Notes: generated by a model not told the origin, from the letters alone. 64,000 nt of DNA from Pseudonocardia parietis (GCF_017876315.1 NZ_JAGINU010000001.1:2666001-2730000); one strand, 5' to 3'. Positions 26,185-35,175 are shown, counted from the stretch's first letter. Numbers and translations: made by a program.

Positions 26185-27576
26185 ATGAAGCCGTACCAGC
26201 TAAGCATCACCGAAGCCGCGCGACACATCGCCTCGCGGGAGCTTTCCCCCGTCGAGCTCACGCGCTCGGTACTCGACCGTATCGAACAGGTTGAGGACCG
26301 GGTCAAGGCTTTCGTCGTCGTCACCGCGGAGCAGGCTCTCGAGGCTGCCGCCATCGCCGAGAAGGAGATTGCCGACGGCGGCTACCGCGGGCCCCTGCAC
26401 GGCATCCCGGTCGGTATCAAGGACCTCTTCGATGTGGCCGGGTTGCCGACGACCGCGAGCTCGCAAGTACGTGCGGACCATAGGGCTACCGATGACTCGG
26501 CGTGTGTTCAGCGACTGCGGGACGCGGGTTCGATCCTGGTCGGCAAGACCCACACCCATGAGTTCGCCTACGGCATCATCACGCCCACGACCCGCAATCC
26601 GTGGAACGTCGAGCACATCCCGGGTGGCTCGAGTGGAGGCTCGGGTGCGGCCGTCGCCGCCGGTGAGTGCCTCATGGGCATGGGGACCGACACGGGTGGG
26701 TCCATCCGCATCCCGGCCGCGCTCTGCGGCACGGTGGGGCTCAAGCCGACCTATGGCCGTGTCTCCCGGCACGGAGTGACGTCACTGTGCTGGTCGCTGG
26801 ATCACGCGGGCCCGCTGACGCGCACGGTGCGTGACGCAGCGTTGGTGCTGGGTGTCCTCGCCGGCTCCGACCCTCGGGACCCGGCCACCGCCGACGTGGC
26901 GGTCCCGGACTACACCGAGGGCATCGATGCCGGAGTCTCCGGTCTCACGGTCGGGGTGCCGAGCAACTACTTCTTCGATGACATCGACCCGCAGGTGGAG
27001 GCGCGTGTGCGTGAGGCCGTCTCTGTGCTGGAGGGGAACGGTGCCACCGTGCGTTCGGTCGAGATCCCCTACTCCCAGCAGCTCATGGCAGTCGAGTTCG
27101 GGCTGATCATGCCGGAAGCCTCCGCCTACCACCAGGAGATGCTGCGCAGCCGAGGCGACGCCTACCAGGACGACGTCCGTGTCCTGCTGGAGGCCGGCGA
27201 ACTGATGCTGGCCAGCCAGTACCTCAAGGTGCTGCGGGTCCGTGCCCTTATCAAAGACGGCTTCCGGCGGGCCTTCGAGGGGCTCGATGCCATTGTCTGC
27301 CCGACGCTTCCCGCGACCGCGGCCCGTGTCGATCAGCAGGAGTTCGAGTTCCCGCACGGAGTGCGGAAGTCCGTCATGGATGCCTACGTCGGGCACTCCG
27401 CTCCGGGCAACATCACCGGATTGCCAGCTCTTTCGGTGCCCTGCGGCTTCGACTCGAACGGTCTACCGGTCGGGCTACAGATCATCGGGCGTCCGTACGA
27501 GGAGCAGACGATCCTGCGTCTCGGCCAGGCCTACGAGACCGCAACCGACTGGGTGAGTCAGACTCCCGACCTCTGA
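26185..27576 (+). CDS. Amidase (amidase signature family)
   Basis: The 463-residue enzyme hydrolyses an amide to acid and ammonia. Its Ser-cisSer-Lys triad is visible: Lys79 in PVGIKDLFD, the Ser pair 149-150 in GGSSGGSG, and the nucleophile Ser173 in TDTGGSIRIPAA. The length is normal. It sits between a GatC-like gene and the nitrile hydratase genes and would finish the conversion of nitriles to acids. GTG at 26182 is an alternative start. The closest functional guess is a broad aliphatic or aryl amidase; GatA itself is unlikely since no gatB is present. Confidence 0.92.
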   Translation: MKPYQLSITEAARHIASRELSPVELTRSVLDRIEQVEDRVKAFVVVTAEQALEAAAIAEKEIADGGYRGPLHGIPVGIKDLFDVAGLPTTASSQVRADHRATDDSACVQRLRDAGSILVGKTHTHEFAYGIITPTTRNPWNVEHIPGGSSGGSGAAVAAGECLMGMGTDTGGSIRIPAALCGTVGLKPTYGRVSRHGVTSLCWSLDHAGPLTRTVRDAALVLGVLAGSDPRDPATADVAVPDYTEGIDAGVSGLTVGVPSNYFFDDIDPQVEARVREAVSVLEGNGATVRSVEIPYSQQLMAVEFGLIMPEASAYHQEMLRSRGDAYQDDVRVLLEAGELMLASQYLKVLRVRALIKDGFRRAFEGLDAIVCPTLPATAARVDQQEFEFPHGVRKSVMDAYVGHSAPGNITGLPALSVPCGFDSNGLPVGLQIIGRPYEEQTILRLGQAYETATDWVSQTPDL

Positions 27577-27688
27577 TCCCGAGCGCAGTCCCGTGCCCGT
27601 CCGGCGACCTGATGCGACTCGGGCGAATCGGGTGCTGCTTCAGACAGGTATCCGGCGACCACAGTGAACGAGGGAAGGTGCTTGTGAC

Positions 27689-28369
27689 ATGGATGGTGTG
27701 CACGATCTGGGTGGTCGGCAGGGCTTCGGCCCGATCAACCCGGAGCAGAACGAACCAGTCTTCCACGCGGACTGGGAACGCAGCGTCCTCACCATGTTCC
27801 CCGCGCTGGCAGCTGCGGGTGTCATCAACATCGACAAGTTCCGCTTCGGCATGGAGCAGATTCCACCGGCGGACTATCTGACCACGACCTACTACGAGCA
27901 CTGGATGCACTCGGCCATTCGATGGGGGACCGAAGCCGGGATTTTCGACCCGGAGGATCTCGAGCGGCGCACCCAGCACTACTACGAGCACCCGAACGAG
28001 GCCGTGCCGCAGGCCACGAAGGCCGACCTCACCGAGCTGCTCAAGCAGCTCATCCCGAACGGGATGGACTGCCGCCGTGACATCGACGAGGCGCCCAGGT
28101 TCGCCGTCGGCGACCAGGTGCGTGTCCTGGCGCACGCCTCGACCACCCACACACGCCGAGCCGGTTATGTACGTGGCCGAGTCGGCGAAATAGTCGCGAC
28201 CCACGGTGCCTACGTCTACCCGGACAGCAATGCGCTCGAACTGGGAGAAGATCCCCACCACCTCTACACGGTGCGCTTTACCGCTCGGGAGCTGTGGGGC
28301 GACGAGCCCGGCGCGAGGAACACCGTGAACAACATCGACCTGTGGGAGCCCTACCTCGAAGCGGCCTGA
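27689..28369 (+). CDS. nthB: Nitrile hydratase beta subunit
   Basis: The 226-residue protein starts MDGVHDLGGRQGFGP, the diagnostic N-terminus of the nitrile hydratase beta subunit. It ends with the SH3-like domain FAVGDQVRVLAHASTTHTRRAGYVRGRVGEIVATHGAYVYPDSNAL that holds the alpha subunit and shapes the active site. It forms the alpha-beta heterodimer that hydrates nitriles to amides. Beta before alpha is the order usual for cobalt enzymes. A GAAGGTG site lies 10 bases before the ATG. The alpha gene follows after 54 bases. Confidence 0.97.
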   Translation: MDGVHDLGGRQGFGPINPEQNEPVFHADWERSVLTMFPALAAAGVINIDKFRFGMEQIPPADYLTTTYYEHWMHSAIRWGTEAGIFDPEDLERRTQHYYEHPNEAVPQATKADLTELLKQLIPNGMDCRRDIDEAPRFAVGDQVRVLAHASTTHTRRAGYVRGRVGEIVATHGAYVYPDSNALELGEDPHHLYTVRFTARELWGDEPGARNTVNNIDLWEPYLEAA

Positions 28370-28423
28370 CTGCGGCCGTTCACGACGTCGTCGCCCGACA
28401 CACCCGATTCCGAGAAGGAAGAC

Positions 28424-29041
28424 ATGTCTACGCACCACGACCACTCGACCATCACTGCCGATGACCGGACTGCAGCCCGTGTGAAAGCCATGGAGGCCAT
28501 CCTCGTCGAGAAGGGCATCATCGGAACGGACGCGATCGACTACATGTCGTCGGTCTATGAGCACCAGGTCGGCCCACAGCTCGGAGCGAAGATCGTTGCT
28601 AGGGCGTGGGTAGACCAGGAGTTCAAGCAGCGGCTGCTGGCAGACGCGACCGAGGCCTGCAAGGAGATGGGTGTCTCCGGCATGCAGGGCGAGGAGATGA
28701 TCGTTCACGAGAACACCGACAGCGTGCACAACATGGTCGTCTGCACGCTGTGCTCGTGCTACCCGTGGCCCGTGCTCGGCCTACCGCCGAACTGGTACAA
28801 GTATCCGGCCTACCGCGCTCGGGCTGCTCGGGACCCGCGCGGTGTGATGGCGGAGTTCGGTCTCGAGCTCGCCGACGACGTCGAGATCCGGATCTGGGAC
28901 TCCAGCGCCGAGCTGCGGTACTGGATCCTGCCGCAGCGTCCCGCTGGTACCGACGGCTGGTCCGAGGAGCAGCTGGCCGAGTTGGTCACTCGCGACTCGC
29001 TGATCGGCGTCGCCGATGTCGCGACCCCGCAGGCGTCCTGA
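28424..29041 (+). CDS. nthA: Nitrile hydratase alpha subunit, cobalt type
   Basis: The 205-residue subunit carries the metal claw VCTLCSC (Cys107, Cys110, Ser111, Cys112). Thr after the first cysteine marks the cobalt-type enzyme; iron enzymes have Ser there. Two of the cysteines are normally oxidised to sulfinate and sulfenate. [20 protein letters not shown] follows, as in all members. It needs the small activator encoded next for cobalt loading. The ribosome site GAAGGAAG precedes the ATG. Complete and intact. Confidence 0.97.
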   Translation: MSTHHDHSTITADDRTAARVKAMEAILVEKGIIGTDAIDYMSSVYEHQVGPQLGAKIVARAWVDQEFKQRLLADATEACKEMGVSGMQGEEMIVHENTDSVHNMVVCTLCSCYPWPVLGLPPNWYKYPAYRARAARDPRGVMAEFGLELADDVEIRIWDSSAELRYWILPQRPAGTDGWSEEQLAELVTRDSLIGVADVATPQAS

Positions 29042-29043
29042 TC

Positions 29044-29472
29044 ATGGAGCGCCTCAACGAGCAGCCCAGTGATGACACCAAGCCGCACGTCGACTCGTTG
29101 GTCGACGCGTTGCCGTTCAACGAGAAGATCCCGCGCCGATCCGGCGACGTTGCGTTCGATCATGCCTGGGAGATCCGCGCCTTCAGCATGACCGTCGCCC
29201 TGCACGAGAAGCTGGGTTTTCCGTGGGCGGAGTTCCAGCAACGGCTCATCGCGGCGATCCGTCAGTTCGAAGCCGAGCACACCGACCTCGAGCACTGGAG
29301 CTACTACGAGCGTTGGATGGCCGCGCTCGAGGTGCTCGCCCGTGAGAAGGGCTGGGTGTCGAAGTCCGAACTGGAGAGCAAGACCGAGGAGATCCTCGCC
29401 CTGCCCGCCAACTACATGCACCAGCACGCCGTACGGGAACCGGTCGCCGTCGTGGCAGGGGCGTCGGGATGA
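29044..29472 (+). CDS. Nitrile hydratase activator (NhlE/P14K-like)
   Basis: The 142-residue protein is related to the N-terminal part of the beta subunit: DALPFNEKIPRRSGDVAFDHAWEIRAFSMTVALHEKLGFPWAEFQQRLIAAI, then WSYYERWMAALEVL. Such proteins bind the alpha subunit and exchange cobalt-loaded alpha into the enzyme (self-subunit swapping). ATG starts two bases after the alpha stop. Its stop overlaps the start of the second GatC-like gene (ATGA at 29469-29472). Confidence 0.92.
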   Translation: MERLNEQPSDDTKPHVDSLVDALPFNEKIPRRSGDVAFDHAWEIRAFSMTVALHEKLGFPWAEFQQRLIAAIRQFEAEHTDLEHWSYYERWMAALEVLAREKGWVSKSELESKTEEILALPANYMHQHAVREPVAVVAGASG

Positions 29473-29690
29473 CGCACGACCCGGTGACGCCACGCGACGT
29501 CGCTGCGGCCGCGCGACTGGCCGACCTGACCCTGCCCGACGAGCGGGTGGCCGCGGTGGCGGATCTCCTCTCGTCCTGGGTTCCGGCCGCCAACGCGCTG
29601 AGCAGGCGGATGCAGGCCGGCGACCTCGACGGTCTCGTGCCATCGGTGGTGTTCCTCCAGACCGGCATCGACAGCAAGGAGAACACGTAG
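29469..29690 (+). CDS. Second GatC/AtzG-like small amidase subunit
   Basis: The 73-residue protein reads VTPRDVAAAARLADLTLPDERVAAVADLLSSWVPAANALSRRMQAGDLDGLVPSVVF. This resembles AtzG, the GatC-like partner of the amidase AtzE, in length and in the final acidic-proline segment. It overlaps the activator gene by 4 bases and the next amidase gene by one base (TAGTG at 29688-29692). Its similarity to the first GatC-like protein is low, so the two pairs are not a simple recent duplication. Confidence 0.7.
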   Translation: MTHDPVTPRDVAAAARLADLTLPDERVAAVADLLSSWVPAANALSRRMQAGDLDGLVPSVVFLQTGIDSKENT

Positions 29691-31105
29691 TGAGCAGTGA
29701 TGTGCTGGAGGCCGGCCTGACCGAGACGGCTGACCGCGTTGCTGCGGGCGAGGTGTCCCCGGTGGAGCTGGTCGAGGCATCACTGCGGTGCATCGAGCAG
29801 CTCTCCGACACGCGTGCGTTCATCTCGGTCGATGCGGAGGACGCGCTCGCGGTCGCCCGAGCGAGCGAGGCGATGATTTCCGCCGGGCACCGCATCGGCC
29901 CCCTGCACGGGGTGCCGGTGGCGTTGAAGGACAACATCGGTGTCCGCGGCAAGCCCACGACGGCCGGTAGCGCGATCCTGGCCGCTCACCGCCCAGCCGA
30001 GGATGCGACGGTGACGCGTCGCCTGCGGTCGGCGGGCGCGATCATCGTCGGGAAGACGAACATGCACGAGTTCGCCTGGGGCGGCACGTCTGCCAACCCG
30101 CACTACGGGTTCGTCACCAACCCATGGGATCCCTCACGCATGCCCGGCGGCTCCAGCGGCGGATCCGGTGTGGCCGTGGCGGCTCGGGCGTGCTTCGGTG
30201 CGCTGGGCACCGACACCGGTGGATCGATCCGGCTGCCGTCGGCGCTCAACGGCATCACCGGCTTGCGGCCGACGATCGGACGGGTCAGCAACGCCGGCGT
30301 CATCCCATTGGCGTGGAGCATGGACACGGTCGGCCCGATGGCGCGCACCGCCGCGGACTGCGCCACCATGCTGACCGCGCTCGCCGGGTACGACCCGGCC
30401 GACCCCGGTTCGGTGGACCGGGCCGGTGAGGACTTCGGCCGGGACCTCGATCTCGGTGCGGACGGGCTGCGGATAGGTCTCATCCAGGGTTACTCGTTGC
30501 ACCACGTGCAGCCTGCGGTGGACAAGGCACTCCGAACTGCACTGGCGACACTCGAGGGCGCCGGAGCGCAGACCACTGAGGTCTCGATCGCCGACATAGA
30601 CGGCAACATCTCCGCTCAACTCACGGTGGAAGCCGCCGAGCCGAGTACCTACCATCAGCGCTGGCTCCGTGAGCGTCCGCAGGACTACGGCGACGATGTG
30701 CGCCTCCTGCTCGAGGCAGGGGAGATGCTGCTGGCGACCCAGTATCTGCAGGCCCAGCGGTATCGGGCACTGCTGCGCCACCAGACCCTCGCGGCGTTGG
30801 CGCGGGTAGACGTCCTCGTATGTCCGACCCTCCCTTTTACCGCGACGCCGCTGGGTGAGGTCACCGTAGAGATCGATGAGGGTGTGCCGGAGGACATGCT
30901 CTCGGTGATCATGCAGTTCACCGGGCTGCCCTCGTTGACCGGTCTGCCGGCGATCAGCGTCCCGTGTGGCTTCGACGATGCCGGCTTGCCAATAGGCATG
31001 CAGATCATCGGTAAGCCGTTCGCTGAGGCGACCCTGCTCCGCGCCGCGGCCGGGTTCCAAGCGAGCACCTTGTTCCACACGATGGCCCCGCCGACCCACC
31101 GGTAG
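29690..31105 (+). CDS. Amidase (amidase signature family), second paralogue
   Basis: The 471-residue enzyme has Lys80 in PVALKDNIG, Ser155-156 in GGSSGGSG and nucleophile Ser179 in TDTGGSIRLPSA. It is clearly a paralogue of the amidase at 26185. Shared blocks include EPSTYHQRWLRERPQDYGDDVRLLLEAGEMLLATQYL, which matches EASAYHQEMLRSRGDAYQDDVRVLLEAGELMLASQYL. GTG start at 29690, preceded by AAGGAGA. It ends the operon. Two amidases of different lineage may divide the amide substrates between them. Confidence 0.92.
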   Translation: MSSDVLEAGLTETADRVAAGEVSPVELVEASLRCIEQLSDTRAFISVDAEDALAVARASEAMISAGHRIGPLHGVPVALKDNIGVRGKPTTAGSAILAAHRPAEDATVTRRLRSAGAIIVGKTNMHEFAWGGTSANPHYGFVTNPWDPSRMPGGSSGGSGVAVAARACFGALGTDTGGSIRLPSALNGITGLRPTIGRVSNAGVIPLAWSMDTVGPMARTAADCATMLTALAGYDPADPGSVDRAGEDFGRDLDLGADGLRIGLIQGYSLHHVQPAVDKALRTALATLEGAGAQTTEVSIADIDGNISAQLTVEAAEPSTYHQRWLRERPQDYGDDVRLLLEAGEMLLATQYLQAQRYRALLRHQTLAALARVDVLVCPTLPFTATPLGEVTVEIDEGVPEDMLSVIMQFTGLPSLTGLPAISVPCGFDDAGLPIGMQIIGKPFAEATLLRAAAGFQASTLFHTMAPPTHR

Positions 31106-31279
31106 AGGACAGTGGGTCCTTGATCGCGAGAGTCGAGCAGGACGCTGTTGCCCGCGGCCTCGCGTCAGTGACGGCCATCGACCAGCGGGCTGATGCGCAC
31201 CGCCACGGGTCCGTGTCGCGGCTGTTGCGCCGACCGAAGTGGTAGTGGCGTCACACTGGTCTCCGGGCGCGGCCTTCGG

Positions 31280-33283
31280 CCTGCGTTCCGCAGCTGATGG
31301 TGGATCCTGGGACACGTCTGGGCGGTGTGGGCAGGTCAGCGGCCCGCGCCTAGTGTTCGACCGCGTGAACGCCTAGTACACGAATCGTCCCGTGTAGGTT
31401 GATTGACGTGGCTGGATGTCGATAGGCTCTGGGACATGTTCTTGCGGGAGGTGAAGCGGCAGAACCGCAACGGGACCCGGGTGTCCTACCTGCAACTGGT
31501 CCACAACGACTGGGACCCCGCCGCCCGCGCCGCTCGCACCAAGATCCTCTACAGCTTCGGGCGGACCGATCAGGTCGACACCGCGGCGATCGAGCGGCTG
31601 ATCGTGTCGCTGTCACGGCTGCTCGACCCGGCAGCGGCGCTCAAGGCCACCGCCGGTTCGGATCTGAGCTTGCTCGGCTCGCGCCCGCTGGGCGGCACGG
31701 ATGTCCTCGACGGGCTGTGGCGCCGGCTGGGCATCGACACGGTGCTCAACAGGTTGCTGGCCAAGCGGCGGGGCAGCGCGCCGTTCGAGCGGGTGCTGTT
31801 CGGGCTGGTCGCCAATCGGGCCCTGGCGCCGTCGTCGAAGCTGGCCGCCGCGGACTGGATCTCGAACGATGTGCACATCGACGGCCTGCCCGAGACCTCC
31901 GACGATGTCTGCTACCGGGCGATGGACTGGCTCCACGACGTGCGCGAACACCTGGAGCGCGAGGTGTTTGCCCAGGTCGCGAACCTGCTCAACCTCGAGG
32001 TCGACCTGCTGTTCTTCGATACCACCTCCACCTACTTCGAGCTGGAGGATCCCGACACACCGGTGGACCGCGACGAACACGGGCAGGTCGTGGCCGGCCG
32101 GGACGGCAAGGACGGTCAGGACGGTCAGGACGGCACCGACGACGAGCAGAGCGCGGCCGGGTTCCGGACTTACGGCAAGTCGAAGGACTCCCGCGACGAC
32201 CTGCCCCAGATCGTGATCGGGATGGCGGTGACCCGCGAGGGGATCCCGGTGCGGGTGTGGTGCTGGCCGGGCAACACCGCCGACTCGAAACTGATCCGCC
32301 AGGTCCGCGACGACATGCGGGACTGGACCCTGTCCAAGATCGTGTGGGTCGCCGACCGCGGCTTCTCCTCACAAGCCAACCGCCGCTACCTACGTCGCGG
32401 CGAGCACACCTACATCATCGGCGAGAAGCTCCGCTCGGACAGCCCGGAGATCAAGACCGCCCTGTCGCGGCAGGGCCGCTACACCACCATCGGCGAGAAC
32501 ATGCGGGTCAAGGAGGTGAAGGTCTCCGACAGCGAGCGGTTCGTGATCTGCCACAACCCCGAGGCCGCCGAGCGCGACGCCCACATCCGCGATCAGCTCG
32601 TCGCCCAACTCGACGAGCTCATCGCCGGATCCGACAAGCTCCCGACGATGAAACGCGGCGAGCTGCGCGGGAAGATCTCGACCAAGCCCGGCCTGAACCG
32701 CTACCTGCGCCTCACCCCCGGCGGGCTGCTGCGCATCGACAAGGCGAAGATCAAGACCGAGGCCAACCTGGACGGCAAGTACCTGCTGCGCTGCTCGGAC
32801 CCACACCTGAGCGCCACCGACATCGCGCTGGGCTACAAGCAACTCCTCGAAGTCGAACGCGGCTGGCGCGACATGAAACAGATCCTCGACCTGCGCCCGG
32901 TCTATCACCGCCTCGAAGAACGCATCCGCGCCCACGTCATGCTCTGCTGGCTCGCGCTACTGCTCATCCGCATCGCCGAGACCACCACCGGCCAGACCTG
33001 GCACCACATCCGCCGCGACCTCGACCGACTCCACGCCGTCACCTTCACCGGCCCCACCGGGACATTCCGCCAGCGCACCGACCCCACCAAGCCCCAGACC
33101 GACCTCTACGCCCGACTCGACCTCTCCCTCCCCAAGAAGATCATCGAGATCACCCCCGCAGGTCGCTGACCAGGCACAACGCCGCCGCCTAGTAACACAC
33201 GCGCTGCGCGTCCTCGCTCTCATTTCCGCAGGTCAAGACCGCAATCCGCGTACTAGACGCTCACCTCGGCTGCGGAACGCAGG
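31280..33283 (+). mobile_element. IS1634-family insertion sequence, copy 2 (2004 bp)
   Basis: The same 15-bp inverted repeats as copy 1 bound it, and a 5-bp target duplication TTCGG lies at 31275-31279 and 33284-33288. The sequence appears identical to copy 1 except for one silent base. It inserted between the second amidase gene and the LLM oxidoreductase gene and interrupts no recognisable gene. From 31106 to 31279 there is no gene. Confidence 0.9.
31436..33169 (+). CDS. IS1634-family transposase
   Basis: The 577-residue protein is identical to the transposase of copy 1. The codon for Arg in GWRDMKQ is CGC here and CGT in copy 1. The DDE residues in LFFDTTST, VWVADRGF and LLEVERGW are intact. 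The start is chosen at MFLREVKRQ as in copy 1. Confidence 0.93.
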   Translation: MFLREVKRQNRNGTRVSYLQLVHNDWDPAARAARTKILYSFGRTDQVDTAAIERLIVSLSRLLDPAAALKATAGSDLSLLGSRPLGGTDVLDGLWRRLGIDTVLNRLLAKRRGSAPFERVLFGLVANRALAPSSKLAAADWISNDVHIDGLPETSDDVCYRAMDWLHDVREHLEREVFAQVANLLNLEVDLLFFDTTSTYFELEDPDTPVDRDEHGQVVAGRDGKDGQDGQDGTDDEQSAAGFRTYGKSKDSRDDLPQIVIGMAVTREGIPVRVWCWPGNTADSKLIRQVRDDMRDWTLSKIVWVADRGFSSQANRRYLRRGEHTYIIGEKLRSDSPEIKTALSRQGRYTTIGENMRVKEVKVSDSERFVICHNPEAAERDAHIRDQLVAQLDELIAGSDKLPTMKRGELRGKISTKPGLNRYLRLTPGGLLRIDKAKIKTEANLDGKYLLRCSDPHLSATDIALGYKQLLEVERGWRDMKQILDLRPVYHRLEERIRAHVMLCWLALLLIRIAETTTGQTWHHIRRDLDRLHAVTFTGPTGTFRQRTDPTKPQTDLYARLDLSLPKKIIEITPAGR

Positions 33284-33318
33284 TTCGGTGCCTGAGGTCG
33301 GCTGTTCGCCCCGGCCGG

Positions 33319-34188
33319 TCAGTGCGCGGTGGCGGTGATGAGCTCGTCCGCGACCCAACGGGCGACACCCTGGGGCCATGGCGCCGGCAGACCGAGGACG
33401 ACGTGGGTGAAGCCGGCGTCGAGCGCCTGGCCGATCGCGTGCCGCGTCGCGCCCGGCTCGTCGTAGGAGACCGGGAGATGCACCGAGCGCGTGATGGACG
33501 CCGGGTCGCGACCGATCTCGGCGCAGTACCGGTCCAGCAACGCACTGCGGGCCCGCACGTCGTCGATGTCGCCGCCGGGGATGTTCCACACGTCTGCGTG
33601 CTCGGCGACCACGCGCAGTGTCGCGGCTGCGCGCCCGCCGATCACGACAGGCGGGTGGGGGCGCTGAACCGGCTTGGGGTTGCCGAATGCTCCGGTGAGC
33701 CGAACATGGGCGCCGTCGACGTCGAACGGTTCGGTCTCGGTCCACAGGCGACGGATGACGGTGCACGCCTCGGCGAGGCTTGCCACGGCGTCGGCGGTGT
33801 CGATGAAGGGCAGGCCGTGCGCGGCGTACTCGCGCCGGGCCATCGGGTGGTTGGGCCGGGAGCCCACGCCGATACCGAAGTCGAGCCGGCCGTCGGAGAC
33901 GACATCGACGGTCGTGGCGATCTTGGCCAGCAGCGGGGGTGGCCGGAAGCGATTGCTGGTCACGAGTAGACCGAGGCGTATCCGCCGGGTCTGGGCCGCG
34001 AGGGCGGCGAGCAGGGTCCAGCCCTCGAAGATCGGTCCGTCCGGCTCGCCGCCGATGGGCATGAGGTGGTCGAAGAGCCACGCGTGCTCGATCTCCGGGA
34101 TCTGGTCGGCCTCGCGCCAGACTCGCAAAACATCGTCGTAGCCGACCTGCATCGGTGCGGTCGCGATGCCGAAGCTGGTGGGTCTCAT
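33319..34188 (-). CDS. LLM-class F420-dependent oxidoreductase
   Basis: The 289-residue protein has the luciferase-like barrel: AWLFDHLMPIGG, ALAAQTRRIRLGLLVTSNRFRPPPLLAKIATTVDVVSDGRLDFGIGVG, and PHPPVVIGGRAAATLRVVAEHADVWNIPG. F420 is the likely cofactor in actinobacteria. The ATG at 34188 has GGAGG eight to nine bases upstream, inside the end of the preceding reading frame. It lies two bases after the stop of a collapsed aldo/keto reductase gene, so the two formed an operon. A TetR gene is divergent. Confidence 0.87.
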   Translation of the reverse strand: MRPTSFGIATAPMQVGYDDVLRVWREADQIPEIEHAWLFDHLMPIGGEPDGPIFEGWTLLAALAAQTRRIRLGLLVTSNRFRPPPLLAKIATTVDVVSDGRLDFGIGVGSRPNHPMARREYAAHGLPFIDTADAVASLAEACTVIRRLWTETEPFDVDGAHVRLTGAFGNPKPVQRPHPPVVIGGRAAATLRVVAEHADVWNIPGGDIDDVRARSALLDRYCAEIGRDPASITRSVHLPVSYDEPGATRHAIGQALDAGFTHVVLGLPAPWPQGVARWVADELITATAH

Positions 34189-34190
34189 CG

Positions 34191-34430
34191 TCAACGCCTC
34201 CGCAGCGATGCGTCGAGCAGGGAGGGTGGGGTGTCGTTCTTCTCGTCGGGGGCCAGGTCCAGTCCTGGGGTGACGACGGCGTCGATCGTGTTGATGCCTG
34301 CCTCGAGGGCGGCGTCGACGAGAGCTGTCGCCTCCGCCTGGGTGGTGCGCCCGAGCGCACCGAAGTTCATCGTGCCGAGCGCGAGCGTGCTGACCTGCAC
34401 GCCGGTGCGGCCCAAGGTGCGGTACTGCAT
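34191..34430 (-). pseudogene. Aldo/keto reductase with an in-frame internal deletion
   Basis: The 79-residue frame begins [47 protein letters not shown], the N-terminus of an aldo/keto reductase. Directly after TIDA it reads [28 protein letters not shown], the usual C-terminus. Around 240 residues between are missing, including the catalytic Asp, Tyr, Lys and His, so it cannot be an active enzyme. The frame is kept, which lets ribosomes still reach the coupled LLM gene. Confidence 0.8.
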
Positions 34431-34513
34431 GCGTTCATCCCTCTCCACGGCCGCCGAGGCGGCATCTTCTGGTGGGTGTCGTCGCCTCGTCCGTCATGCC
34501 ATGATGACTAAAC

Positions 34514-34550
34514 GGAACACTGCTCCGGCAACGATACGGAACGTTGTTCC
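34514..34550. promoter_or_regulatory. Tandem TetR operators
   Basis: GGAACACTGCTCC (34514-34526) and GGAACGTTGTTCC (34538-34550) are two related inverted repeats, 24 bases apart. They lie between the tetR ATG at 34573 and the divergent aldo/keto reductase remnant. The second one has perfect 5-bp arms. They are the expected sites of the adjacent TetR. Confidence 0.6.
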
Positions 34551-34572
34551 GGTTCACAAGGAGGGCGATCGC

Positions 34573-35175
34573 ATGACGGACACGAAACGGCAGTCGCCCC
34601 GACGACGCGCGGACGCCCGCCGCAACGAGCGGGCCCTGCTCGACGCGGCCGCGGCAGTGTTCGTCAGGTCGGGAGTCGAGGCGCCGGTCCGCGACGTCGC
34701 GGCGGAGGCCGGCGTGGGAGTCGGGACGGTCTATCGCCACTTCCCGACGCGGGCCGACCTGGTCGTCGCCGTCTACCGGCATCAGGTCGAGGCCTGCGCG
34801 GACGCCGGCGCGACATGTCTCGCCGACGCGCCCACGCCGTACGACGCCCTGGCCCGCTGGATCGACCACTTCGTGGACCTGCTTGTGACCAAGCACGGGC
34901 TGGCCGCGGCGCTGCATTCGGACAGCGCCTCCTTCGATGCGCTGCACGCGTACTTTCTCGACCGGCTCGTGCCGGTGGCGACCGAGCTGCTCGAGGCTGC
35001 CGCCGCGTCCGGCGCGATCCGATCCGATATGGAGGCCTACCAGGTCATGCGCGGCGTCGGGAACCTGTGCATCGGCGCCGACAACGACCCCCGCTACGAC
35101 GCCCGCCGGCTGGCCCAGGTTCTGATCGCGGGACTCCGCCGACCGGGCTCGGAGGACACCGAGCCGGCACCGTGA
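34573..35175 (+). CDS. TetR family transcriptional regulator
   Basis: The 200-residue protein has the TetR helix-turn-helix NERALLDAAAAVFVRSGVEAPVRDVAAEAGVGVGTVYRHFPTRADLVVAVYRH and a TetR C-terminal SbtR-like ligand domain. ATG follows AAGGAGG. It is divergent from the aldo/keto reductase remnant and LLM oxidoreductase, with two operators between. It most likely represses that pair and itself. Confidence 0.9.
   Translation: MTDTKRQSPRRRADARRNERALLDAAAAVFVRSGVEAPVRDVAAEAGVGVGTVYRHFPTRADLVVAVYRHQVEACADAGATCLADAPTPYDALARWIDHFVDLLVTKHGLAAALHSDSASFDALHAYFLDRLVPVATELLEAAAASGAIRSDMEAYQVMRGVGNLCIGADNDPRYDARRLAQVLIAGLRRPGSEDTEPAP

Noticed and set aside
26185..27576. GatA of a tRNA-dependent amidotransferase, given the GatC-like gene in front
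   Set aside because: No gatB is nearby and the gene lies in a nitrile hydratase operon with a second such pair, so a catabolic amidase is far more likely.
11159..33283. Composite transposon formed by the two IS1634 copies
   Set aside because: The outer target sequences differ (CTGCA left, TTCGG right), and each copy has its own duplication, so the block did not move as one unit.
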